Shown here: one piece after another, positions 45,304 to 53,725 of the stretch
Position numbering within the stretch: the first letter of the stretch is position 1
Layout of the letters: the number at the start of each line of letters is the position of its first letter
Made by a program: the position numbers and the translations under genes
Source of the DNA: an uncultured Marinifilum sp.
GTDB lineage: Bacteria; Bacteroidota; Bacteroidia; Bacteroidales; Marinifilaceae
DNA length: 64,000 nucleotides
Direction: 5' to 3'
NCBI RefSeq assembly: GCF_963677195.1
Contig: NZ_OY781918.1
Location: forward strand, 2,592,923 to 2,656,922
Notes under the pieces: model-generated
Seen by the model: only the letters and a program-made list of their open reading frames with translations
Told to the model about the DNA's origin: nothing
The model's database searches: none

Positions 45304-45723
45304 ATGGATGTTCTTATATTGGAAGGAAATAAATTTAAAATACTTCCCTCATCAGGAAAGGCAATGAATATTTTATTTATCAACGAAAATAGATCATTAA
45401 TTAGTGAATTAACAGAATATATTCACAGTTTGAATGCCATGGCTTTTTTTGCCGATGATATATTCGAAACTGAAATTATTCTGACGCAAACATGCATCGA
45501 TTTAGTGATTGTTCCTCTTAAAGCACTTTCCAATTTGGAAATGTTAAAGTATATAAATGATAATTTTAAAAATACAAAAGTTGTTATCACTGTCGATCGT
45601 GAAGAACAAAAAACAAGAAACCGTAAAACCTTGTATACGAACTATGATTTATTGCAAAAGCAATTAAGATTGTTCGGTTTAAAAAAAGCAATTGGTTCAG
45701 GATTAGATTATAGTTCTAACTAA
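45304..45723 (+). CDS. degenerate receiver-like protein
   Basis: 139 residues from the ATG at 45304; the ATG at 45364 (MNILFINENRS) is the alternative and gives just the domain. From there the pattern of a response regulator receiver is clear: strand NILFINENRSL, helix SELTEYIHSLN, strand AMAFFADD, helix ETEIILTQTC, strand IDLVIVPLKALSNLEMLKYI, then KVVITVD. But the acidic pair reads INEN, and the phosphoacceptor position in LVIVPLKAL holds no Asp. The end loses the Lys region. It cannot be a normal phosphoreceiver; it may bind the kinase or the NtrC protein. It lies behind the sigma54-like promoter. Function unknown. Confidence 0.65.
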   Translation: MDVLILEGNKFKILPSSGKAMNILFINENRSLISELTEYIHSLNAMAFFADDIFETEIILTQTCIDLVIVPLKALSNLEMLKYINDNFKNTKVVITVDREEQKTRNRKTLYTNYDLLQKQLRLFGLKKAIGSGLDYSSN

Positions 45724-45731
45724 CTTGCTCT

Positions 45732-45743
45732 ATTCACTTTAAA
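45732..45743 (+). repeat. ATTCACTTTAAA block, copy 1
   Basis: First of four identical 12-base blocks, here followed by ACCTAACC, as in copy 3 (CCTAAAAA). It is not directly before an ATG. A hairpin (GGGAGCAAC/GTTGCTTCCC with one bulge) follows at about 45779-45807. Confidence 0.5.
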
Positions 45744-45841
45744 ACCTAACCATAAATTGGTTAAAATTAGCTTGGAAATGGGAGCAACTCTAACCGTGTT
45801 GCTTCCCCAGCTTATTAAAACAGTACCTTAATATCAATCAT

Positions 45842-45853
45842 ATTCACTTTAAA
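45842..45853 (+). repeat. ATTCACTTTAAA block, copy 2
   Basis: Identical block 9 bases before the ATG of the small HTH gene. It lies where a leader element would be. Confidence 0.5.
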
Positions 45854-45862
45854 TTTACAGTT

Positions 45863-46051
45863 ATGAAACAAGAAGTTCAAAACGATTTGGTAAGAATAAA
45901 AGAAAGGCTTAGAATTCTTGATGATAAGAAAAAGAAAGTAGCCAAAATTATTGGTATTACTGATGTTTATCTATCCTATATTCTTAATGGGAAGCGACCT
46001 TTAACAGCAAATGTGAAATCTAAACTTTTTGATTACTTAGGACTTAGTTAA
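45863..46051 (+). CDS. very small HTH (XRE-like) protein
   Basis: 62 residues, a lone helix-turn-helix of the Cro/C1 type: RIKERLRILDDKKKKVAKIIGIT is helix 1-2, and DVYLSYILNGKRPLTANVKSKLFDYLGL the recognition helix and following helices. The sequence NGKRPLTANVKSKL is typical of XRE folds. No ligand or dimer domain is attached. It stands between the pseudo-receiver gene and the T9SS protein gene, with an ATTCACTTTAAA block in its leader and a strong terminator behind it. A regulator of the fibre locus is a reasonable inference. Confidence 0.75.
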   Translation: MKQEVQNDLVRIKERLRILDDKKKKVAKIIGITDVYLSYILNGKRPLTANVKSKLFDYLGLS

Positions 46052-46081
46052 ATTTTTTCACCATGCCGTTTAACTTATATT

Positions 46082-46127
46082 AAAAATCAGGTAATAATTT
46101 ATTAAAAATAAATTACCTGATTTTTTT
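46082..46127 (+). terminator. terminator of the small HTH gene
   Basis: AAAAATCAGGT/ACCTGATTTTT outer stem, AATTTATT/AATAAATT inner stem (AAT bulge between), then TT. It starts 31 bases after the stop. Confidence 0.85.
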
Positions 46128-46242
46128 GATTCGTTAATATTATAGCTGCTTGAACTTTATTTTGTAAATTGGATGTAAGTAAAAGTAAATCAGCGTTTAA
46201 TAAATGTTAAACATTGGGTAATACTATTAATCAGAGAGAAGG

Positions 46243-49200
46243 ATGAAGTTGAAAAGATGCATATTGTTGTTGTTGGTTTGTGGTATCGTAAACATAGCTT
46301 TTGGGCAAGGTCAGGCAGGGGTTTGGTATTTTGGAGAAAATGCAGGTTTAAACTTTAATGTAGACCCTTCGGCTCCATTAACAAATGGAAGTCTCGATAC
46401 CGAAGAGGGTTGTTCTACAGTTTGTAATTCGCAAGGCGACTTACTTTTTTACACCGATGGAATTACAGTTTATAATAAGAATCATGCTGTAATGGCAAAT
46501 GGTGATAATTTGGATGGTAATGTTTCTGCTACGCAATCTTGTATTATTGTACAACAGCCTGGTAGTACTGTGTTGTATTATCTTTTTACTGTCGATGCAC
46601 ATCAAAATGCATTAAGAAATGGTTTGCGTTATTCTATTGTTGATATGTCGATGAATGGTGGATTAGGTGCTGTGACCACGAAAAATACCATTGTTAATGG
46701 CAACGAAGTTTGTGAAAAGGTTACTGCAGTTAAACATGCTAACGGTACAGATTTCTGGATTTTAACTCACCTTTGGAATAGTAATGATTTTTATGCTTAT
46801 TTACTAAGCGCAACAGGAGTATCTGCAGCTGTTATTAGTTCTACAGGTGTTGTGCATAATAGCGATAGGCGTTCTGCTATTGGTTATATGAAAACTTCTC
46901 CCACAGGAAATAAACTTGCTGTTGCTATTTATACGCTCGATTTAATCGAAGTTTTTGATTTTAATACATCTACAGGAGCGGTATCCAATCCTATTCAGAT
47001 CAATAATTACACAACTCCTTATGGTCTTGAGTTTTCTCCTTCGGGTAATTTATTATACGTTAGTTTGTATTCCCCAGGAGAAATGTATCAGTTCGATATA
47101 TCATCAAACAATCAGGCAAGTATAAATGCTTCATCTCAGCTTATTGGGAGTGGTTCATGGTTTTATGGTGCATTACAATTGGCTCCCGATGATAAGATTT
47201 ATATGGCAAAAACCAATGCAACAGGAACTACTGGTAGCTTAAATTTAGATGTTATTAATAATCCGGATGTTGCAGGTGTTGGATGTAATTATGTTGCAGA
47301 TTCAAAAAACTTAGCTGGTAGAAGATGTTGGTTGGGTTTACCAAATTTTGTTACAAGTATTTTTAATCTCGATTTTGCGTATCAATACGATTGTGAAGGA
47401 GATAATACAGAGTTTACCATTACATCCGATTTAACGAATATAGCAAGTGCAAGTTGGAATTTTGCAGATGGTACTACCTTAGTATCAAATGTAAATCCAT
47501 TTACTGTTACGCATGTTTTTCCTGCAGCAGGAACTTACGATGTTAATTTAGAAGTTAGTTTAATTTCGGGAGGAACAGATAATGTTACTCAAACTGTTAC
47601 CATTAGAGCATTGCCAACAGCTAATGATCAAAATGAGATAGTTTGGGAAGATACACAAGGAAGTGGAATTGCAAGTAGTATTGATTTAACAGCCTTAGAG
47701 TCAGCAATTAATGGGGGTGCAGGAATTACCTATACTTGGTATTCCAATGTTGGACTTACTACAATTGTTCCCGATCCTACCAATGTTTCTGTAACAGATG
47801 GACAGCAGTTTTGGGTCGAAGTGAATGACGGTATTTGCACAAGTGTTGCTGTTGTTACGTTTACAGTTAATTCACAACCCGAAGTATTCGACCAAAACCC
47901 AGAGGTTTGTGAAGATACCTATAATTCAGGTACTGCTTCGAATATTGATTTAAGCTTGCTAGAACCTGCTATCACGAATAATAATCCATACACTGTTAAT
48001 TGGTTTCAGGATATTGCTTTAAGTCAGCCTGTAAGTAATCCTACCAATACAACTGTTACTAATGCAGAAGTATTTTATGCCGAAGTTTCGAGTGGTACAG
48101 GAACTAGTGTTGCAACGGTTACTTATACTGTTTTAAACTTACCTGATGCGAACGATCAGAATGAAACAGTTTGGGAAGATACCGAAGGGAGTGGTATTGC
48201 CAGTGGAATTGATTTAACAGCACTCGAAAATGCAATTAATTCTAATGCAGGTGTAAGTTATACTTGGTACTCAGATGCAGGATTATCTGCAATAGTAGTC
48301 GATCCTACAAATGTAACTGTTACTAATGGGACCCAATTTTGGGTCGAGGTAAATAATGGTCTTTGTACTAATATAGCTATTGTTACTTATACTGTTAATT
48401 CTCTGCCACAGGCAATTGATCAAAATCTGGTGGTTTGCGAAGACAATTATAATACGGGAGTTGCTTCTAATATCGATTTAAGTTCGCTCGAATCTGCCAT
48501 TACAAATAATAACACAGGATCATCGGTTAATTGGTTTCACGATATTTTATTGAGTCAACCGGTTAGTAATTATACAAATAGAACGGTTACCAATGTTGAA
48601 GAGTTTTATGCTGAAGTAACAACAGGTACAGCTACTAGTATTGCTACGGTAACCTATACGGTGGAAACTTTACCAGAAGGAAACGATATTTCTGTTCAGT
48701 TGTGGGAAGATACTTTTGGGAGTGGAAATGCATCAGGAGTGGATTTAACATCCTATGATATTCAGGTAGCAGGAGCTAATGTAGTTATTTGGTACGATGA
48801 TCCCGCTTTTACAAGTTTAGTAATTAATCCAAATAATTTAGTTGTTAATGATCAGGATATATTTTACGCTTATATTGATAATGGTGCATGTGTAAATAGA
48901 GGAAGTGTGCAGTTTATTGTTCGATCTTCTCCCATTGCTAACGACTTAGATATAGATGTATGTGAAGATACAGCTGGAAGTGGAATAGCATCGGGTATCG
49001 ATCTTACTGCTCTAGATGCTGCAGTTAACGGAGGAACCACAAGTACAGTTAGTTGGTATAATGATGCTGCACTAACCAATACAGTAAGTAATGCAAATAA
49101 CGTAACGCTTACAGATGGACAACAATTTTATGTTCTAGTGCAAAGTAATGGAGAGTCTAACACTGCAGTTGTTAGTTATACTGTTCTTCCTTTACCTCTT

Positions 49201-51546
49201 GCTAATGATCAACTATTAACCGAGTTCGAAGATGTTGCAGGATCGATGCTGGCACAAGCTGTTGATTTAACATCGTATAATAATGCAATTACCGGAGGTC
49301 AGACAGTTACGGTTGAATGGTATTTGGATTCAGGTTTGTCTAACCCTGTTCCAACGCCAGCTTCTTATGATGTGAGTAATGGAGATGTGTTTTATGTAAA
49401 TGTATCTAACGGATTTTGCAGTGATGTTGCAAATGTGCAGTTCGAAGTAGTTAATACACCTGTTGCTCGTGATGTTTTTCCTGTAGTATGTGAAAATGTT
49501 GCAGGAAGTGCTAGTGCTTTAATTGACTTAACTCTTCTCGAAAATCAAATTAATGAAGGAAATGGAGATAGCTTTTTATGGTTTTTAGATTGGCCAACAG
49601 AACCTAATGGAATGCCGGTAAATGCAATTCCCGATCCATCAAATGTAAATGTTACCGATGGAATTAGGTTATTTGCTGCAGTAAGTGATGCAGTAAATAC
49701 AAATGTGGCTGTAGTTACATATACTGTTTTATCATTACCTGTTGCACAAAATATTATTCAGGATGTGTGGGAGGATACTTTCGGAACAGGCCTAACGTCG
49801 GGAGTTAATTTAAGCAATTATAATAGTTTAATAACAAATAGTATAGGTGCTACTATTGTTTGGTTTAACGATGCAAGCTTTACTTCAGCAGTAGTAACTC
49901 CTAATAATATTAGCGTGCTTGATAATGATGTTTTTTATGCTCAGGTTCAAGATTCAAACTGCGAAAATGGTGGAAGTATAACTTTCAATGTTCGTTCTTT
50001 ACCCGAAGCGAATGATTTACAAGTGCAAATTTGTGAAGAAGTACAAGGTTCCGGAAATGTTTCTTCCTACGATTTATCCCAATTAGAATCTTCCGTTAAT
50101 AATGATCCGGGCACAATAAAAGAATGGTTTTTCGATTCAGCTTTAAGCTTGCCAATTCCAACACCAACAAATACAACAGTTAACCAAGGCGACGATTTTT
50201 ATGTGAGAGTAAGTTTTAGTGGTGAAAGTAATGTTGGTAGAATCGATTTTACGGTAAATCCACTACCTGTAGCTCAGAATTTTTCGGTGGTTTTGTGCGA
50301 GGATATATTTAATACAAAACAAGTAAGTGGCGAAAATTTAAGTGCCTACGAATCTAATATTTCATCTTCGCCTGGAGCTAATATAATATGGTACACCAAT
50401 GCTTCGTTTACCACAGCAGTTCTTAATCCTCAGAACATACAAGTTAATGATGGAGATATTTATTATGCAAGAATTTGGGATGGTTCTTGTGAGAATTTTG
50501 CAGAGTTGGATTATGCCATTACATCTTTGCCCGAAGCAAATGTTGTAGCTGAAAATTTATGTGAAGATAGCTTTGGTTCTTCAACTTTTGAGGGGGTTAA
50601 TTTGACTAATTATTTAAGTCAGATTACTTCTGATGCTGATGTTACAATTCAATGGTTCGAAGATGATCAATTAAGTATTCCTGTTGCTTCACCAAGTGCG
50701 GTAACGGTTAGCAATCAGAGTTCTTATTATGCTTTGGTAACAAATGGTGTTTCTTGCGAGAATTTAGGCCGTCTAAATTTTTATGTGAATTCATTACCCG
50801 TTGCAAATGATTTGTTAATAGAATTGTGTGAAGATGAGGCTGGTGGAGGCTTTGTTGAAGCTTATAATTTAACAGATTTGGATGGAGATGTTTCTGGTGC
50901 AGGTTCTATTATTTCGTGGTTCGAAGATGTTGATTTACAGAATGGGGTTTTTAATCCTTTGTCATATACTATTACGAATAATTTAAATTTATATGCAGAA
51001 GTATTCGACGGAACTTGCTTTAATTTATCCGATGTTAATTTTATTGTACACGAGAAACCTATTTTTGATTTAGGAAAAGATACAACCATTTTTTACTCAG
51101 AGAGTAAGGTGATTAGTCCGTCAATCGATTTAAAATATTTACCTGGAACTTATCTTTGGCAAGATGGTGCTACATCTTCAACTTATCTTGCAACCCAAGA
51201 AGGAAAATACACTTTAGATTATACCGATTTTAATGGATGTGTTAGTCGCGATTCTATAATGATATTTGTTGATAGATATAGAATTTTTGTGCCCAATGCA
51301 TTTACTCCAAATGGAGATGGATTGAATGATACATTTGGTCCCTTAATTACAGGAGATATAGCTGGTGAAAATATTGAAATGTATATCTATAACCGATGGG
51401 GCGAACAGATTTATGAATTTACCGATTTAGGAGTGGGTTGGGATGGAACATATAAAGGTAAATTGGTTAATACTGGTGTTTATGTTTGGACTTTAATTAT
51501 TAATGGAAAATCCAAACAGGATGGAACTGTTTCTTTAATCAGATAG
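46243..51546 (+). CDS. T9SS type B sorting domain repeat protein (adhesin-like)
   Basis: 1767 residues. Signal peptide (1-21, LLLLVCGIVNIAFG). An N-terminal propeller-like domain (about 22-375) starts GVWYFGENAGLNFN. A PKD domain (about 378-458) has ASWNFADGTTL and HVFPAAGTYDVNLEV. Thirteen repeats of about 88 residues follow (about 459-1605), each starting with a W/C-E-D-T/N motif and ending with a V-x-Y/F-x-V-x-x-L-P strand. The end (about 1650-1767) is the gliding-motility/CHU_C type B sorting domain: FVPNAFTPNGDGLNDTF, YIYNRWGEQIYE, GWDGTYKGK and GVYVWTL. This domain directs export through the type IX system and attachment to the cell surface. The PorP partner starts 2 bases after the stop. 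Confidence 0.9.
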   Translation: MKLKRCILLLLVCGIVNIAFGQGQAGVWYFGENAGLNFNVDPSAPLTNGSLDTEEGCSTVCNSQGDLLFYTDGITVYNKNHAVMANGDNLDGNVSATQSCIIVQQPGSTVLYYLFTVDAHQNALRNGLRYSIVDMSMNGGLGAVTTKNTIVNGNEVCEKVTAVKHANGTDFWILTHLWNSNDFYAYLLSATGVSAAVISSTGVVHNSDRRSAIGYMKTSPTGNKLAVAIYTLDLIEVFDFNTSTGAVSNPIQINNYTTPYGLEFSPSGNLLYVSLYSPGEMYQFDISSNNQASINASSQLIGSGSWFYGALQLAPDDKIYMAKTNATGTTGSLNLDVINNPDVAGVGCNYVADSKNLAGRRCWLGLPNFVTSIFNLDFAYQYDCEGDNTEFTITSDLTNIASASWNFADGTTLVSNVNPFTVTHVFPAAGTYDVNLEVSLISGGTDNVTQTVTIRALPTANDQNEIVWEDTQGSGIASSIDLTALESAINGGAGITYTWYSNVGLTTIVPDPTNVSVTDGQQFWVEVNDGICTSVAVVTFTVNSQPEVFDQNPEVCEDTYNSGTASNIDLSLLEPAITNNNPYTVNWFQDIALSQPVSNPTNTTVTNAEVFYAEVSSGTGTSVATVTYTVLNLPDANDQNETVWEDTEGSGIASGIDLTALENAINSNAGVSYTWYSDAGLSAIVVDPTNVTVTNGTQFWVEVNNGLCTNIAIVTYTVNSLPQAIDQNLVVCEDNYNTGVASNIDLSSLESAITNNNTGSSVNWFHDILLSQPVSNYTNRTVTNVEEFYAEVTTGTATSIATVTYTVETLPEGNDISVQLWEDTFGSGNASGVDLTSYDIQVAGANVVIWYDDPAFTSLVINPNNLVVNDQDIFYAYIDNGACVNRGSVQFIVRSSPIANDLDIDVCEDTAGSGIASGIDLTALDAAVNGGTTSTVSWYNDAALTNTVSNANNVTLTDGQQFYVLVQSNGESNTAVVSYTVLPLPLANDQLLTEFEDVAGSMLAQAVDLTSYNNAITGGQTVTVEWYLDSGLSNPVPTPASYDVSNGDVFYVNVSNGFCSDVANVQFEVVNTPVARDVFPVVCENVAGSASALIDLTLLENQINEGNGDSFLWFLDWPTEPNGMPVNAIPDPSNVNVTDGIRLFAAVSDAVNTNVAVVTYTVLSLPVAQNIIQDVWEDTFGTGLTSGVNLSNYNSLITNSIGATIVWFNDASFTSAVVTPNNISVLDNDVFYAQVQDSNCENGGSITFNVRSLPEANDLQVQICEEVQGSGNVSSYDLSQLESSVNNDPGTIKEWFFDSALSLPIPTPTNTTVNQGDDFYVRVSFSGESNVGRIDFTVNPLPVAQNFSVVLCEDIFNTKQVSGENLSAYESNISSSPGANIIWYTNASFTTAVLNPQNIQVNDGDIYYARIWDGSCENFAELDYAITSLPEANVVAENLCEDSFGSSTFEGVNLTNYLSQITSDADVTIQWFEDDQLSIPVASPSAVTVSNQSSYYALVTNGVSCENLGRLNFYVNSLPVANDLLIELCEDEAGGGFVEAYNLTDLDGDVSGAGSIISWFEDVDLQNGVFNPLSYTITNNLNLYAEVFDGTCFNLSDVNFIVHEKPIFDLGKDTTIFYSESKVISPSIDLKYLPGTYLWQDGATSSTYLATQEGKYTLDYTDFNGCVSRDSIMIFVDRYRIFVPNAFTPNGDGLNDTFGPLITGDIAGENIEMYIYNRWGEQIYEFTDLGVGWDGTYKGKLVNTGVYVWTLIINGKSKQDGTVSLIR

Positions 51547-51548
51547 CA

Positions 51549-52568
51549 ATGAGAAGATGGAAATTTATTTATATAGCATCGTTTGTAATGTTTGCTCTTT
51601 CTGTGCAGGCGCAGGATATTGAGTTCTCACAATTCTATGCAAATCGTTTGTATTTAAATCCGGCTTTGGCCGGATCCGAATTTGCACCAGTAGCAAGTCT
51701 AACTTATCGTAATCAATGGCCTCAAAACGATCGTCCTTTTATTACATATACTGCTTCGTTCGACCAATACGTCGATATCATAAGAGGAGGATTAGGCATA
51801 CTTGTTATACAGGATAATCAGGGAAAAGGAGCAATAAAGACAACTATGGCGTCAGGAATTTACTCCTATTCTCTTAATATTAATAGGAATTTATCTGTTA
51901 ATACAGGATTAAAAGCAACTTACGTTCAGCGAAAGCTAGACTGGAAATCTCTTATATTTTCAGATATGATAGATCCTTTATATGGTGTAATATATCCAGG
52001 AAGGGAAGTGCAGCCCGAAGATTTGTCTCAATCTTATGTCGATTTTTCATTGGGAATTGTTGCCAGCTATAAAAAATTTTATTTTGGTGCAGTTGTCGAT
52101 CATTTATCCGAGCCCGACGAAGCATTTAATTCTGATAATGCAAGTGCAAAATTACCCAGAAAATATACAGTACATGCAGGAGCCTCAATACCCATTGGTT
52201 ATTCAAGAGGCTTAATGAAGAGTGATTATACTATATCGCCCAATATTTTATATCAAAAGCAGCAAGATTTTGAACAGATAAATTATGGATTATACTTCTC
52301 AAGAAACAACTGGCTGCTTGGTGGATGGTTTAGGCATAATCTATCTTTCGATTTCGATGCAGTTATTGTACTAATGGGATATCAGATTGATAGATTAAGA
52401 ATTGGATATTCCTATGATTATGTGATATCTAATTTGGTAAAAACAAATTCTGGAGCTCACGAAATTTCTCTAACTTATATTTTAGGAAAATCTAAAACAT
52501 CTTGTTCGGGTACGCATTACTTTAAAAAGAAAAGAAGAATACGTGCAATTAAGTGCCCAAAGTTTTAG
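51549..52568 (+). CDS. PorP/SprF-family type IX secretion outer membrane protein
   Basis: 339 residues with a signal peptide (IYIASFVMFALSVQAQ). It matches PorP/SprF: DIEFSQFYANRLYLNPALAGSE, LTYRNQWPQNDRPFITYTASFDQYV, GGLGILVIQDNQGKG, and a 14-strand-type outer membrane barrel closing in LTYILG. These proteins hold type B sorting domain cargo at the outer membrane (or PorE/PG complex), and genes for long CHU_C proteins are typically followed by one. The C-terminal tail SCSGTHYFKKKRRIRAIK is unusually basic. It starts 2 bases after the large protein, the same transcript. The 175-base gap to csgE allows a separate promoter. Confidence 0.92.
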   Translation: MRRWKFIYIASFVMFALSVQAQDIEFSQFYANRLYLNPALAGSEFAPVASLTYRNQWPQNDRPFITYTASFDQYVDIIRGGLGILVIQDNQGKGAIKTTMASGIYSYSLNINRNLSVNTGLKATYVQRKLDWKSLIFSDMIDPLYGVIYPGREVQPEDLSQSYVDFSLGIVASYKKFYFGAVVDHLSEPDEAFNSDNASAKLPRKYTVHAGASIPIGYSRGLMKSDYTISPNILYQKQQDFEQINYGLYFSRNNWLLGGWFRHNLSFDFDAVIVLMGYQIDRLRIGYSYDYVISNLVKTNSGAHEISLTYILGKSKTSCSGTHYFKKKRRIRAIKCPKF

Positions 52569-52743
52569 TGGATAAAAAAAGATCGGTGGTCAAAGAATAA
52601 AAAATATCTATTTAACTTTCTTTAACCAGTTAATAAAAGTTAAGATTTCTTAAGACGCATTGAATGTCGTGTAAAAATTTATGGTTTTTAATTTAGAAAG
52701 CTTATATTTATATACAATTGAGTACTGTTTTACTGTATTTTAA

Positions 52744-53256
52744 ATGAAAATAGATCAGAATTTAAGTAAGGGATTTATTATTTTTATGTTGTTAATGATG
52801 TTTGTGTCTGCACAGGCTCAAGAGTCAAAAAAAAATAGAGATTCCATTAGAACTTTAAATATTCTTAAAAATGCCCTGAATAAAACATTGGAAAATAACA
52901 ATAAAACCGAATCTAATGGCTATGACATGGAAATTGATGGATTAGTCATGGATGAAACATTATCAAAAGTAGGGCGAGATTTTTACGATATGTTCTATTC
53001 TTTATGGCAGGCTCCTAAAGGAGCAAAAAATTATACCATAAAAATTAAAGAAATGGTATTGCCGGGTTTAGCTACCCAAATAACCATTTTAGTTGATGAT
53101 AATGAGATATTTAAGCAGAAGGTGCAGCCAAGATACGAAGTGCTTGAGCAGATGACAAGTTATGCAAATCAGCTAACACTTAGATATTTAAGTAATTATG
53201 AAAAAATGAAAGCCCAACTCGATGGAGATGATCAATCGGGAAGTGGAATATTTTAA
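52744..53256 (+). CDS. csgE: curli assembly factor CsgE
   Basis: 170 residues, longer than E. coli CsgE (129) by an N-terminal segment. Signal peptide (FIIFMLLMMFVSAQAQ). The core matches CsgE: EIDGLVMDETLSKVGRDFYDMFY, where VDGLVIDRTLTKAGHDFY is usual, then ILVDDNEIFKQKVQPR, where the strand WVYVNQRLVFQT is usual. CsgE is a periplasmic nonamer capping the CsgG pore and passing curlin subunits to it. First of the csgEFG run (17-base gap to csgF). The stretch 25-55 is extra, Lys/Asn-rich and without known function. Confidence 0.92.
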   Translation: MKIDQNLSKGFIIFMLLMMFVSAQAQESKKNRDSIRTLNILKNALNKTLENNNKTESNGYDMEIDGLVMDETLSKVGRDFYDMFYSLWQAPKGAKNYTIKIKEMVLPGLATQITILVDDNEIFKQKVQPRYEVLEQMTSYANQLTLRYLSNYEKMKAQLDGDDQSGSGIF

Positions 53257-53264
53257 ACTTTAAA
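53257..53264 (+). repeat. ACTTTAAA partial block before csgF
   Basis: Shares only the second half of the 12-base block, followed by ACCGAAATC and the csgF ATG at 53274. It may be chance, since ACTTTAAA also occurs elsewhere in the window. Confidence 0.25.
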
Positions 53265-53273
53265 ACCGAAATC

Positions 53274-53696
53274 ATGAAATATGTTAAAGTTATATTAATA
53301 ATAGCATTGTTCGCATTTTTGCAGCCATTAAATCTTGTGGCACAGGATTTTGTTTATACTCCTATAAATTCCAATTTTGGAGGAAATTCATATAATTATA
53401 ATTGGATGCTTAATATGGCTACTCAGCAAAATAAAATAGAAGATCCAACTTCCGAAGATGGTTATAATACTGATCCTTTAGACGATTTTACAACTAATCT
53501 GAATAGACAAATCTTAAATCAATTATCCAGTCAGTTGGTAAATCAAATTTTTGGCGAAAGTGGTGATTTAGAAACAGGAACATACAATTTGGGAAGTTAT
53601 CAAGTGGGTATTTTTGAAGATGCTAGTGGTATAACTGTTGATATACAGGATATAACTAACGGCAATCGCACAAATGTTGTCATACCTAGCTACTAA
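53274..53696 (+). CDS. csgF: curli assembly factor CsgF
   Basis: 140 residues with a signal peptide (ILIIALFAFLQPLNLVAQ). Signatures of CsgF: DFVYTPINSNFGGNSYNYNWML, matching E. coli FQFVNPNFGGNPNNG, the part that inserts in the CsgG pore; then DDFTTNLNRQILNQLSSQL and the C-terminal strands YQVGIFEDASGITVDIQD and GNRTNVVIPSY. CsgF anchors and nucleates subunits outside. It is flanked by csgE and csgG in one operon (29 bases to csgG). Confidence 0.93.
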   Translation: MKYVKVILIIALFAFLQPLNLVAQDFVYTPINSNFGGNSYNYNWMLNMATQQNKIEDPTSEDGYNTDPLDDFTTNLNRQILNQLSSQLVNQIFGESGDLETGTYNLGSYQVGIFEDASGITVDIQDITNGNRTNVVIPSY

Positions 53697-53725
53697 ACAT
53701 TCGAACATTTATTAATTCTCTCTAC

